Part shown: piece by piece, positions 33,158 to 46,600 of the stretch
How the letters are laid out: the number at the start of each line of letters is the position of its first letter
How positions within the stretch are numbered: the first letter of the stretch is position 1
Program-made: the position numbers and the translations under genes
Source of the DNA: Pohlia nutans
Lineage: Eukaryota > Streptophyta > Bryopsida > Bryales > Mniaceae
Length of the DNA stretch: 64,000 bases
Assembly (NCBI GenBank): GCA_022496805.1
Contig: CM040085.1
Coordinates: forward strand, 15,963,811-16,027,810
Direction of reading: 5' to 3'
The notes under the pieces: model-generated
What the model was told of the DNA's origin: nothing
The model's input: only the letters and a program-made list of their open reading frames with translations
Databases searched by the model: none

Positions 33158-33634
33158 GCTATCTATCTAGCTATCTATCTAGCTAGCTAGCTAGCTATCT
33201 ATCTAGCTAGCTATCTATCTAGCTAGCTATCTATCTAGCTAGCTATCTATCTAGCTAGCTATCTATCTAGCTAGCTATCTATCTAGCTAGCTATCTATCT
33301 AGCTAGCTATCTATCTAGCTAGCTATCTATCTAGCTAGCTATCTATCTAGCTAGCTATCTATCTAGCTACCTATCTAGCTAGCTACCTATCTACCTATCT
33401 ATCTATCTACCTATCTATCTATCTATCTACCTAGCTACCTATCTACCTATCTACCTATCTACCTATCTACCTATCTACCTATCTACCTATCTACCTATCT
33501 ACCTACCTATCTACCTATCTACCTATCTATCTACCTATCTACCTATCTATCTACCTATCTACCTATCTATCTACCTATCTACCTATCTACCTACCTATCT
33601 ATCTATCTATCTACCTATCTATCTATCTATCTAT
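33078..33634. repeat. Compound tetranucleotide (TATC/GATA) array, 557 bp
   Basis: There are three zones. Pure TATC repeats run at about 33078-33156. A zone with a 16-bp higher-order unit of two TCTA and two GCTA words follows to about 33365. A zone mixing CTAC and CTAT words runs to 33634. On the minus strand this is a GATA repeat. Open frames across it are repeat artefacts. Confidence 0.95.
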
Positions 33635-34885
33635 ATGCCAATGAACTCCAACATAGATGCCAATGATGTGATATGCCATCTACAAAATCCGTACTACTCT
33701 CAAGACTTTTTTATGTCACAATTTTGGCAATCAATATAGTCTAAATGAAATTCTCCAACCATGTGTGTATATAACATTCAATATGTGATATTAGAGAGTA
33801 TGATAAAAAGGAGTTCATATTGTAGGAAAAGAGGGATCTTTTTTAAGTTATTAATTATGGCAAGTATTTGTGATAGTTTTTAGGTCAATAAACATTGTAC
33901 AATTATATACGCTATTTGGATTTGCAAAGTTGGAATTAGTCTAATGAAAAAAATCACTTTGATATCGGAAGATTGTGTTTATTCAAGTATAATTAGTTTA
34001 TACTAATATATATTTATAAATACATACAATATTTTTGTATGTAATTAATAAAAATAAATATTGAATTTCTTAAAAAAGACATTTATTTTCTTCTCACCAT
34101 TATAGTTTATTACAACTAATTTTATATCACTTTTTATATCAATATGATTTAAGTAAATCATTGGTATCATTTTACTTTAGTTTAATAAATCCATTTTGTA
34201 AATTACAACTCAAACGTTCAAATTAATCCTTAAAAAGTGTCTTATTTTCTATACGATATCTACTAGATTTCTTTTTCTAAATGAAACTATTTAAATACAT
34301 TGAATTCAAATGAATTCTGTGAAAAAATAATTAATTGTATTTAATATTGTGAAAATTAATTATAACTTTATATTCATAGAAATAAAGGTCTATTTGTATG
34401 TTTAGATAGTTTTAAAAGAATCGAATCTAAATTTAATACAAGTGAACCTAAATTTTATGATAATACTTTTATATATGTGCAACGATAATTTGTATATCTA
34501 TAACCTTTTTATTAGTAACGCAACTACCAAAACTTGATAAAATACAAATATTGGCTTTATGTAGTTTTTTTTTGGTCAAACCATGCCATTGAAATGGATT
34601 TATTTTGGAGCAAAATAATTGATTGTAGTTCTAAGAGAATTAAGTAAATATGTTCTAAAAATTATCAAAAAACAATAATTTGGAAATACAATACATTCAT
34701 AAAATTCTACAAAATGTTGTTTCCATTATATTCAATATTATTGAATGGTTTCAAATTTAATGACAACATATCAATTTTGTAGATAAAACAGAAATTGCAA
34801 TAACAAATTGAACAATATTTTTGATAAGATTTTTCAGTACATTTTTTAAATGTTTAAATTAGTGATTACTAAATATATTTTAAGA
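33635..34885. other. Very AT-rich spacer
   Basis: No gene, RNA or structured repeat was seen; this is among the most AT-rich stretches of the window. Confidence 0.5.
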
Positions 34886-35602
34886 CTAAATCGTTGGAAG
34901 CTGCTGAAAACAATTTGGAACAAGTTTGTTGTAATTACTGATATCAATAGTGCTAACTCGGGCTTTGGGTGGGCCTTTTCTACATTTTTCTATCATACTT
35001 TCAATTGTTGCCGGTTTACCTGAAAATACAGCTTCAACTGTTCCATCTTGTAAATTTCGAACCCATCCGTGTAGTCCTAATTGATTAGCAGTTTGTACAG
35101 TCCACTTTCGATAGAATACTCCTTGCACTTTGCCTTGAATATTTACACACACCTACATTAAAATTATTTCAAAAGCTTATTGTTTGGACCTCTACTTAAA
35201 TATTATTTTATTACCACTTAATAAAAAACCAAGTATATTGTAAAATAGATTATATCATTATCTCAAAATAGATGACATATTTACTTATGGTGTTTAAATT
35301 TTTCAAAATTAATATTTTCACTAATATTACAAAAACAGTTTTGGAATGAACTTGCATATATACTCAAATTTAATTAATTTTTATAAATGAGGTCGACAAA
35401 GAAGTCCAACCGCTTTGACATCTGGGCCAAAATTCATATTGTTGGAGCAACTGTGATTGACAACAAGTACGTGATTGACATTTTTTATTTCTTTAAGTTC
35501 AGATCCAAGATTAATAGTTGGTGATGTATTGATTTGAACTCCTACATCATTTTCTGGGTCTACAATTTTTGACTTATTCTTCAAGTTGTTTGATTTAGCC
35601 AT
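34886..35602 (-). CDS. Acylphosphatase
   Basis: Two exons on the minus strand: 35602-35471 (44 codons, MAKSNNLKNK..NVNH, donor GTACTT) and 35152-34886 (acceptor TGTAG, 88 codons and stop). The protein has 132 residues. The family signature VQGVFYRKWT (with the catalytic Arg) and GLHGWVRNLQDGTVEAVFSG (with the catalytic Asn) is intact, followed by CRKGPPKARV. Acylphosphatases hydrolyse carboxyl-phosphate bonds of small metabolites. The core of about 90 residues is normal; the 38-residue leader is polar, with no clear targeting signal. The coding sequence is more AT-rich than the other genes, which fits its surroundings. An alternative donor 3' of GTACTT would add residues that do not match the family. 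Confidence 0.9.
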
Positions 35603-36058
35603 AACAATGAATATTAGTTAAAATCTATATCCATGTAATTTTTTTAAGACTATAATTATAAGTTGTTGATGTAATATAACCTAATTAAAACTCGTATGCA
35701 ACCCAATCGCTTATTATGATCTTTAGTATACGACCAATTTAAATTCAATAATTAAATGGAAAGAGTTCATTCAATTCAATGCTCTAAGTTCATTTCACAA
35801 AAATACTTCACTAAAGATCATTTGTGTAATTATTCATTAATAAAAAAATTCTGAAAAAAAAGCTTGTCTTTCAGGATACTCAAACCTAATTTTATACATT
35901 ACGGTTGTTATAAAAGTTAACTAAAGTTTTACTATAATTCACATAAGTTGAGTTAAAAAATGAATGCTTCTATTTAGAAGTGAACACATCCGTCCAAAAG
36001 ACAACGCCTTTCTTCACCCCCAAAACATTGTTCATATACACGTTTCATATGTATTTCT
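35603..36058. other. Upstream region of the acylphosphatase gene
   Basis: AT-rich DNA with no other gene. It should hold the acylphosphatase promoter (minus strand). A TTAA-type element begins at 36059. Confidence 0.4.
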
Positions 36059-37120
36059 TTAACCCCTAACCGTCCCGACGTCCATATTTTGGACGTTTTT
36101 TTGGGGTACATTCACCTTTGAAGAGCTGTAACTTTTGCAAAAAGTGACAAATTTTTGTGAAATTTTGGAAAAACAAACCGCATGATGTATGGAATGTGTG
36201 GTAAAAATTTCAGATCAATCCAAGATGTATTGAAGTTTTGGTGATCATTTGAAAGTAGGTATCTTTTTTTTGGACAGTTTTTGTGCATTTTGATGGCTGC
36301 AACTTCGGGGGCTTGTATCTCCTTCATCCCATGTCCGCTTTCAATAAAACTTATTAGGTTGGATTCCTCTTGAAGTCTAGTTATCATGGTAAAATTTTCA
36401 TGTCAATCTATGCTGTTCTGAATGTTTGGGAGTCATTTTAGTGCACGGGTCTAGTTTGGACACTTTTTGCTTTTTGAGTCAAATAGGTCACTTTTCGGGC
36501 TACTTTTTGACATTGCAAGGCCATTTTAGGGCACATTAAAATTTTTTCATGAGTTTTTTTGGGTACCAATGTGTTTATATGATGATTTTGAACTACTATA
36601 TAGTTCAAAGCTTTTTCATTTGAGTGATTTTGAAAACAAATTTCACCTTTAACTGTATTGCTAGGAAAATTTCAGCATCCTTTTTTAACACTAAAACACT
36701 ATGGTCTTGCAATCTATATGGTCAATGTATCCCAAAATTGATCCACATGATCTACAACATGTATACTAAAATCTCGGGGGGTGCACTGTACTAAACACGT
36801 ACAAGTATACGTGAGTGCACAAAAGGGGTATTAATTTGAACATTGCCGTATTACGTATATATACAATAAACATATTTAGAGCTCAAAATATTGATGTATA
36901 CTTACATTACGCATATATAGTGAGGATGGAATAGATCTGTATACAAAGGGGTTTTTAGAGGGGTCATGAACGCACGTGATTCTCAAAATGTAGAGTGCAC
37001 CCCCGGGATTACAATATTGTACAGTTGAGATTTCTATACCTCACTTACATTTAGACCTATAACACATCAAAAGCAATGATGATTTTAAGCCCAAAAAAAC
37101 TAAGTACGCTTAGGGGTTAA
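36059..37120. mobile_element. TTAA-type element, 1062 bp, with a nested MITE
   Basis: The left end is TTAACCCCTAACCGTCCC; the right end, inverted, is TTAACCCCTAAGCGTAC. TTAA is present at both sides. Just inside the left end is the palindrome GACGTCCATATTTTGGACG. The first ~360 bp are an inverted near-copy of 32540-32891. A MITE of the GGGGGTGCAC family is inserted at 36773-37007; without it the element is about 0.82 kb. Confidence 0.75.
36773..37007. mobile_element. GGGGGTGCAC MITE nested in a TTAA-type element
   Basis: It begins CTCGGGGGGTGCACTGTAC and ends GTGCACCCCCGGG. The flanking octamers ACTAAAAT and ATTACAAT agree at six of eight bases. It is about 235 bp and lacks a stretch present in the copy at 31813. 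Its position inside the larger element shows it inserted later. Confidence 0.75.
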
Positions 37121-37449
37121 CAAAAAATTCTCTTTAATCGCGTTCAATCTCATTTAAAACATTGAAAAAATCATCCTAGAAAACGTAAATGTGGTGCTTT
37201 TGTACTAATATGTGAGATGTTTACTCATTGTAATCACATTGAAGATGTATTGATTCATTTGCTTGTAATCCATACAATTTCCAGTCTTACGATACAGTTT
37301 CAATCAAGGTAGCCATAGTAAATGATTTTTGTGCTGACTCATTACTGAAACTGCTCACTTTTACTTTCCTGATGAAATGAGAAAAATGAAGGTGGTGAAG
37401 AGGAACCAGCTGAAGAATCTAGGGTTTAGGGTTTAAGCGTTGGTGCTGT
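37121..37449. other. Spacer upstream of the NO VEIN-like gene
   Basis: Non-coding DNA; a telomere-like AGGGTTTAGGGTTTA string lies at about 37420-37436. No gene was seen. Confidence 0.4.
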
Positions 37450-37690
37450 TTCTCCTCCTGGTATGCTTCTTCAGCTGCTCGTGTGCGGGCTGGCTTGCGT
37501 GCTGGCTTCTTCAATGTTTTGAGGGGATTTTTTTTGCAGTGATTCCGTCACTGTGATTCTCTTGGAGTAGTGTCTTGTTCGCTCCAATTGCGTTGGAATT
37601 TGTAATCTCAACAATTCGCTTGGGCGGAGTTTGGAGCGAGCTGTTGATGTGTGGGGTCGCAGGTTTAAGGTTGTAGTTGACAAGTGCTGT
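37450..37690 (+). promoter_or_regulatory. 5' flank shared with the tRNase Z gene
   Basis: This stretch ends 8 bp before the NO VEIN-like start codon and matches 26228-26470 in ordered blocks. It probably includes the 5' untranslated region. Its presence before two unrelated genes suggests a duplicated promoter or an inserted repeat. Confidence 0.5.
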
Positions 37691-37698
37691 AGGTAGCG

Positions 37699-40600
37699 AT
37701 GGCGATGCCGGGATGGGCGCCAGTGTACGCTGAGGCGCCTCCACCGGGCGTTTCACCGCACCCCGCACCGATGTACCGCATGCCCATGCCTGCCATGGGG
37801 ATGCCGATGAGCAGCGGGGGGCCTATGTTTCCGCCCATGTATCCGCCTTGGGGCCCTTCTCCTGCTCCCCAATGGGCCGCGCCGCCACAAGGGAATTATC
37901 ACACGATGCCGATGCAGCAGCAGCAGCTTCCCGCATTGCCGAGAGAGGCCGAGAAAGAGGGCCTCGTGGTGCAACGAGGGCCGGATGGGAGCCGCGACAG
38001 CGACGACGTGGTGCGCAGGGCTGAGACAGCGGCGAGGCAGGCGTACGAGGAATTGGTTCGCGAGCAGAAGCACATTTCTGTCACCAAGCTTGCCCAGCGC
38101 ACTCTGTCCGCGCTTGGGGTTTCGTCTTTTGAAATGCTGGGCTTTCGAATGCAAGATGTTCCATGCTTGCGCAATTTGGCGCTTGTGGAAGGCAAGGTGG
38201 GCAAGCCTGTCAATTTCTATGAGAATGTCATGAGATTTCTTGTTTGTATAGTCCTGTGCTTGAATTATTCCCTTAACCCCTAAGCGTCCACTGCGTCCAC
38301 TGTGGATGGATAAAATGGTCACGTGTTATTAGTGATTTGCTTCACATCAAGACGGCCGAGAGTGGCAATTCGTAGACCACATACTTTGTATTAACGCTGA
38401 CGTGTTGCAAACCAGGTCAATGCCAATATTCACTCTCACGTTGCAGCGAAGCGGATTACGACCCTTTATGACCTAGGCTGTGAACTTTCGCAAGAAGAAG
38501 GGGTCTCAGGTTTTGAGGACCTTGGAATTGGGCCTTTGCATCTCCACCCTTTGGTAGTGCGCTATTTCTCTCCTCCAGATGAAGTTCTTTCCATCACGGC
38601 GGCTGATGTTATGCAGGACCTTGCGGACTACATTGGTGACAACACTGATTACAACCGTGTTGAATTGGACGATTTCATGGCACACATGCAAAGACAGCGG
38701 AAAGCGCCCACAAGGCGTCACCTTGGCGTTCGGATTCAAAGTCTTGGGTAAGGTTATGATGAGCATCTATTACTTTCTGTGACAGCTTCACAATACTTTT
38801 CTTTCTGTCTAGAAATTTGACTTAATCTGAAACTATAAAAACGACAGAACCCTGAGTGTCATAAGCATTATAGGTCACGCTTTGAAAACAGTGATCTCTT
38901 GTTTCATTGTGCGTTCTCTTGTTTTAGATGTTTCCATAATCGATAGCAGTGCTGATTGTGTGATCAATTAAATAAGTATCTGAAAGTAGATACTTTTTTG
39001 AAGTGAGTTTACGTTGAATAAGTGTTTGTTGGATGTGGTTTCTTAAAGGTTGCATATACGAGCTGTGTTACGTTCCAAGAAGGCAGAAGCACAGTTTATT
39101 AAGGAATGGGAAGCGCTTGAGAAAACGCGCACGACGCAGAAGAGGATCAGCGTTGTGGCACGAGTCAGTGACTTTCTCTCATCACAAAATCAACAGAACG
39201 GAGGTGTCAAGCGCAAGAGGAACCACATACATTTTAATTCGGATGATGAGGATGAGACTGAGAGGTCAAGCAAGACATCTCCTGGTAAAGATAGGATAGC
39301 GAAGATGGCTAAAATCAAGGAAACTTATGAGCAGCTGGATAATGCAAGCAAGATGAGAGATGCCTCAATGAATATGCCTTTCAGCACAGACAGAATGGGC
39401 ACTGTTCTCGGACCGCGAACCTGCCCCTATCCTTCAGCCGCAGAGGAGCGGTTGCGGGCCAAAAGTCAAACGCAGCTGAAGGAAGAGCTTGAAAATCAGC
39501 GCCGTGAGGCTTGTGAAATGTCATGGACGGAGGTCATGCACTTTGTGAAGATAATGAAGGAGGCTTGCAGAAAGGGCACGGTTTTGCAGGTCGGTTCATA
39601 CTCTCCTCTTTGACCATGATCTCTTTTACCATCCGTCAAGTGTCGACGTACTCACTTTTGTGAAACGATCTGTCTTTGCAGGTGCTGGAGCACTTGGTGG
39701 ACCATCCTTGGCTCCATGGTGAGACCAAGAAAAGACAGCGTGTACTGAAGATGCTGAAATTAAAACCTGGGATTGGCTTGGTTTACGTTGCGGTCTGGCC
39801 CTCAAACCTGGAGTTTTTATATAACCACTTATATGTTATGTTATATTGTGTTATTTGGGCAGTGCAGGTTTATTTAGGTGGGGTGATTGTTTTGCTATTG
39901 TGCTTTTACTCTTTTCTATTTGTTACTTTGCTTTCCAACTTGAGGACTGTGAATTTGGAGATGCAACGTGATATCTGCTCCCATATCTTTATATATGGAG
40001 TTTGGGCAATATCTAAATTGTAGGCATTCTTGAAGTTCACGAGACGGATGTCCCTATAACTACATTCAGTGGCGGTGAAGACTAGATCTGGAAGATTTGA
40101 TTCATTCATCCCAGATTACTTGAGTCTCATGGTCTCTGTGACATTTATCTTCACCCCTTCAGAATTTTGCTCGTATTGGAGAGAATCATGGTCACCTTTC
40201 AATCGGACAGCTTAGCACATGAATTTGCTCCTGAATCTGTGAATTGTAGGTTATATCTATGAAAATGGGGCTTTGGGACAGTACGTATGATGTGTTACAA
40301 GACATTTCGCATCAGCAAGAAGATGAAAAAGCCGCTGCTCAGACTGTCGCTACGACAGGTCCCATAACTATCGATATCAAACCAAGTGTCTTGACTAAGA
40401 GTGAAGTGACGGAAGATGGCCCGAAAGGTAAACCTGTTTTTCCCATACATTATCTGCTTGTCAGTCGACTTCGATTAAGGCTCTTATGAATATTCCGTCG
40501 TTGTCTCGACACATCTTCATATATTTATCAAAAGAAAGATTTGCTCAGTGAATTTCTTAGCTATCTCTCTGTGCAGCGCCCGAAATGAATGATGATGCAG

Positions 40601-43600
40601 TAAGCAAGTGCAGAGCGTGCAACATTCCCAAAGTTCCCTTGTATAGAGTGCAATCGTTTATTACACAGGCAACCCATGCCTCCGACGTCAGTAGCTCTCC
40701 GAATGTCCTTAAACGTCGACTCTGCAGATATTTCATCGTGAAGAAATTTGAAGATTTGGGCTTGGGTTCATTAGAATCAGTGGTTGAAAACTGCCATTCT
40801 AAAGGGAAAACAGGATGGTCAAGCAATTCCGTTTTTTACTTGGGGGCATTGATTCCTCCGGAGGAGGGAATTCCAGCCTCGAACTCTTCCGTGGCAAGCA
40901 GTGAGGTTGATGCTAGTCTGAGAGTGGGTTTTTTGGGTCCCAAGACTGATGCTGATGCAATCCAGGCTTTGATGAATGCCCCCATGCTTGTCAACCTCGC
41001 CGAGTGGTCACAGTGGGACACCATCTTTGCTCCCACTCTTGGACCTCTTTTGAGCTGGCTAGAAAGGGATGGGTCTAACAGTAACATCTGCACATTGTTA
41101 ACAGATAGTGGTGTAATTCTGAAAGTTGATGGGGCAGCTACTGCTGATGATTTCCTACCATCGCTGATGAGTGAAGATTCAAAGGCTGTTGCCGTGCAGC
41201 TTGTGTCCATTGTAGTGTTGTACGGCGGTGTGAACCACGCACCATCAGCCCTCCTCACGACATATGCTACTAAAGCCTTGAGTGTGTTAACGTTCTCTTT
41301 TGGTGATGGTGAAGTCAACAGCAGGGTAGCTACGCTAGTACTTGACGTATTATGTGCCTCGCCACAAGAGCTTCAGCTTTTTGCTGCTAGAATTCTTTTG
41401 CCAGCTTTTTCGTCAGCAGTAGAGCATTCTTCCTCTATCTTACTCAAAGCTTGTAAGCGTGATGAGCACCGTCTGGTGCTTCACATGCTAGGCCTTGCTT
41501 TAGGAATTGAGGAATGGACGAACGACTACAAGGTTCGCGTTCTTGCACCTCCGATTGAAGAAATAGCGATACAAGGTGCTGAGAAGTCAGGCCGTGAGAA
41601 TGTTCTGGAATCTCATCAGAAGCCCGCTACTGAGGGTATCAAAGGAACTGAACTCATAGCTACTGGAAGTACATGTGAGAAGCTGGGGAATGCGGAGCCA
41701 GATAGTCACGATATGGAAACAGATCCAAGACTCGAAGAGATTGGGATTGACCAAGCTTGCCTAACTCCAGTTGTGATCGGGTCTGTGGATGTGGCTGCTG
41801 ATTCTAACCTTAGCCAAAGATCAAGAGAGGTTGTGGAAAGTATTAGACGTGATGAATTTGGGATAGGGCAGGACCTTCAGATTCAAGAGCAGGATTTACT
41901 TTTGAGGCAACATGCTCGCATGGGGCGGGCCCTTCATCGACTTTCTCAGGATCTTTATTCTCAGGACTCGCACTTCGTTCTTGAATTGGTTCGCTTTCAC
42001 CACCTCTAGTTCGTGTTAATGATTGCTGTAGGTGTTAGGAGTGTAAATTTCGTGTAAAGCAGGTTGTTTTCCTGACTCGTACCCAAGTGTAGAGAAGACT
42101 GAATTAGCTCAGTAATGTATCCTTAGTTGTACAGATGTCTCTGTTTTCTCAGTTCTTAAATTTTTCAAATTTCTGACGTCCTCTAGTTCTTTCAAATTGG
42201 AACATGACCGATGTAGCGATGTATTTATAGTCTTCGTAATTTTCTCTCGAAGTATCTATTGTAATAGTTATTTCCATAACTCCGTTTGGAGCTACGGCTT
42301 ACAGATTTGACTTCTTGACGCAGGTGCAAAATGCTGATGACAATTTATACGGGCCTGGAGTGAAGGCTGCTCTTGTGTTTATTGTCCAATCCGGGCATGT
42401 TATGGTTTTAAATAACGAAGATGGTTTCACACCTGCCAACCTACGTGCTCTTTGTGATGTTGGCAATTCTACCAAAGCAGGCTCCAGCAAGGGGTATATT
42501 GGTCACAAGGGTATCGGCTTCAAATCGGTCTTTCGGGTATGATAAGCTTGTCTCTGACGGACTAGTTTTGCTTTTAGTTTCAGTTTCTTTTGGATCAAGT
42601 GATTTTGTTTGTAGTGGTTCCGTCCAATGTTGAGCATGTGAGGGAATTGACGACCAATTTGTCTTGATTGCAGGTCACTGACGCTCCGGAAATTCACTCA
42701 AAGGGTTTCGATGTGAAATTTGACATCACAGAGAGCAATCTTGGCTTCATACTCCCAACCATCATAGAAGCTAGACAGGATGCCAGCACGTATAATGATA
42801 CTTTAGAGTTGGTAGGTAGACTAGTTGGCTCACAGCAGAAAGCAGTACGTTGGAATACACGGATTGACCTTCCAATCAAGGCATCTATCAGCAATGGGAA
42901 GGGGATGGCATCACTGGCAGCGAAATTTGATGACATCCACCCATCTCTCCTGCTCTTTCTTCACCGATTGCGTTGTATTGCTGTTCAAAATGATGTCGTC
43001 AGTGCAACCAAATTCATGTATCGTGAGGACGTAGCCAATGGGCTGGTTCGTGTTGTGCATGATAAAGGGCATGCTACGTGGTTAGTTGTTCGGCACCAGG
43101 TTTTGGCGGGGGTTCCAAGGCCGGGTATTCTGGATACCGAGATTGCTTTGGCTTTTCCTCTAACCGAGCTTTCTGAAGGGAACTACAAGGCCAGTGCGGA
43201 GCAGCAACAAGTCTTTGCTTTTCTACCTTTGAGATCTTATGGTCTCCGGTTTATTTTGCAGGTACTGTTTTTGCTTCTGTATGTTATCCCTTTGTTTCAT
43301 CTCACATTTTAAAATTGAAAACTGATTTTGACTTTCATGCCAGGTGCCAGGCTGCACAAATGCAATGGCTGCATGAATTGCAATGACTATTTGAATGAAA
43401 TGCAATGGTTGAATTGAATTTTCCAACGTATTTCATGCAGCCGTCAACTCATGTTAAGATGGATTCGAGATTGTGTTGCAGAGTGATTTTATACTACCAT
43501 CATCAAGAGAGGAGGTAGACAGCGACAGCGCCTGGAACCAGTGGCTACGTTCTGAAATTCCCGACGTGTTTATCAAGGCGGCTGAGACATTCAAGTGCCT

Positions 43601-46600
43601 CGCATCTTTTGGAAGTAGAGGGGCAGCTGTAAGCAACTACTTGAAGTTTGTGCCTTTAGAAGGAGAAGTGTTGGGCTTCTTCTCTGCCTTACCGCGTCTG
43701 ATCCACATGCGCCTTCAAGCCACTCCATGCCTTCCCGTGGAAGGCAACGTTTCAGGTTGGTCATTTCCATGCGCTACTTTAAGTGCCTGGAGTGAATCAG
43801 TCCGTAAACTGATACCGGATTCGCTTCTGAAAGAGCACCTGGGGCTTCAGTATCTGGACAAGGAGGTCGAGATTTCTGACCCATTGGCCAGAAGTTTGGG
43901 AGTACAGAAGTACGGCTCAAGGACGCTTGTTTCATATATGAAATCTCTTCTACAGAAGAGTAATGGAGCGGGTGGTATGGAACTTGGATGGATACGAAAT
44001 TGGTTGATCGCGCTGAATGATTGCCTGCTAAGTGAGCAGCAGATGTCCAAGTTTGCTCATGACTTTGTAAGCGAAAGTTCTGTGATTCAAGAACTCCAGT
44101 CATTGCAATTCATTCCCCTCGCAGGCGGTTCGTTCACGGCTATAGAGGATGGGCCAGTCTGGTTTGCTAACCATCCAGCAGAATTGCAAGATGGTGCAAG
44201 CAAGCAACTTGTTTGTTTCCCATCGCTCTATGCTGAGCTTCGAACTGTGCATCCGACTTTGTTTTGTGATGTTGCAGATGATCCCAACGTGTCAGGAAAA
44301 ATAGTTTCTATTCTGCATCAACTAGGAGTCAGGCCCATGTCAGCACATCATGTGTTGAGAAGCCATGTGTTACCAGTACTGGCTGATGAAAATTGCATGG
44401 CAAGAGAGACATCTCTTTTGGTGCAGTATCTAGGTTATGCCAAGTGGCATCTCGAATCCGGGTGCAACCAGTGCACTAGTGACAGGCCACTGATATTGAA
44501 GGAACTGAAACAGAGTGCTGTTATCTTCACGAACAATGGACCTTTTAGAGCGGGTAGTGAAGAGCCAATTCATTTTGGGAAATCGATGGGGAGCCTGTTT
44601 GATTCGCAAGAAGTCTTAGATGGATGTTCGATGAAGTGGAATGAGGTGGATGAAAGCTATCTCCATCTCGCTTTGCCAGGGCAAGCCAGCCCAAACGTTG
44701 AAAGCTGGCGAAGGTTTCTTGGTGATATGGGAGTCACAGACTTTGTGCAAGTTGTTCCTGTGAAGAAAACTATCAGCAACCAAGCAACGAGTCTCTGGAA
44801 AGATGAGAACTGGGAAGGTGTCAATGAGGAGACATGCTGCGTTCTTGAAGATTGGGAGTGCCGTGAACTTGTGGAATTGATATCTGCAGTCTGTGCTGCC
44901 ACCAAACCATCAGGGCGAAAAGTGATGAAGAAGGCAAAACGCTGCTCTGTGATCTTGTCGCTTCTTGACAAATTATGGCCGAGTAAGTATGCCTCATGTT
45001 GGAGAGCAGCATTTTGCACGTCTGATGAGAAAACTGAACGGAAACAAGGTTTCACACTTGCATCTTGGGTGTTGCAAGTGAGAAAGCTGGAGTGGGTAAA
45101 GTCCAGTTTGGATAATCGGTTGCATACATCGACTTCACTTTTTCAGCGGTGTGAGTCTGTTAGCAAAATCCTAGGCAACCATGCTGCATACCCACGAACT
45201 CAGGTTTATTCACTTGGCCCTTTGTCAAGTTTGATAGGGTCTCATCCTGGGGATACTTGGTGTAGAATTCATCTTTTATTTTCGCCAGGGTATTCAGTGT
45301 TGAGAGGTTCTCTAAAATTTTCCCTCTTTCATAACTTTATGGCATCTCTTCTAATTGATGTGGTCCCTCTTCGGCAGATTCAAAACGATGATTTGATGAA
45401 AGCGTTTGGATTTAAAACTGAAGTCTCTGTGGACGACTGTCTCTCTCTGCTCCAGTGCTGGGGTTCAAATAATCAGGTTCTCGAAGCCAGGTGAGAGATT
45501 ACGGCCAATTGCATTGCAGTTGTAATTGGCAAGTTACACTGGTCCTATAATACTTTAGAGCAGGATTGTTTTGTGGAATAATAACTGGCTCTAGCTTTGC
45601 ATCATATAATCGTAGGTGACACGCTTTATGTACGAGGTGATTTTGATATCTTAATTTTGTCGTCGTGGATTAAAGGAATTGCATTTGCAATTTGTTTTTG
45701 CTAAAGTTTTTGTTTGCTGATTCCTGCAGTGTGGCTCAAATGGCACGACTTTACTTGTTTCTGGCTGAGCATGCAAATTCCAGTACAGTGCTGGAAATGT
45801 TCAAGGCCCAACCTGCTATCTTCTTTCCCTCGTCGTCAAGCAATGCACGGGAGGATGTATTACCAGGAAGTCTCGTGTCTTTGGATAATGTTTTCTGGGA
45901 TGACCAGACAGGTGCTCTTACCATGCTGCACACCTTGAATGCTTCATCTCGTAAAAAGAGATCCCAAGTGCACAATAGTGTAAAAGCTATAAGTGGATAT
46001 TATCCCGAATTACGAACATTCTTTGTGAAGCAGTCTCTGGTCAGAGAGAAACCTGACTTTTATGGCTATATTGGTATCCTGAAGCAACTTGCGGCTGTCA
46101 CCTCGCCTTTGTCTGTTTTGAATGAGGTATGTACAATCACATGTGATTCTTGCGTCTCTTTAAGATTTTGTATTCCTGGTGCATGATTAGAGCTTCTATT
46201 CAAGCTTCTGTGGGCCAGTCATCACATCCATTCTGAGTCTGAAACTGCTTTTAGTATGCTTATTATTTTGGTCTGGGATGCTGCAGGTACTGGAGGTTCT
46301 GGCTGCATTGTGCAGCGAACTTGATTCTGGCAAAGTAACCAAGGCGGACCTGCAAAAATGGAAAGCCCAGCTTCAAGAAACTGATTGCACTGTGTTACCC
46401 ACTACCAGCGACCAATGGGTGACCCTTGGCAATGATGTAGGATTTGTCTGTGTTTGTGACGATGAGAAGATCAGCCAGGAATTTGCTGGGGCTGCAGGAA
46501 GAGTCCACTTTCTGTGCCTGGATGCCTCTGAGTCTGCTACAACAGCTTCCATTCGTAGCACTGCAAATCGTTGCAGTCGTGTGAAGCGTTTGTATGCCTC

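Noticed and set aside
32820..33186. Open frames made of Ile-Tyr or Ser-Ile-Tyr-Leu repeats
   Set aside because: They are translations of the AT and TATC microsatellites.
32624..36387. A conserved 70-90-residue peptide present in two inverted copies
   Set aside because: The similarity is that of the TTAA-type element at the DNA level and extends beyond the frame. The peptide has no family resemblance.
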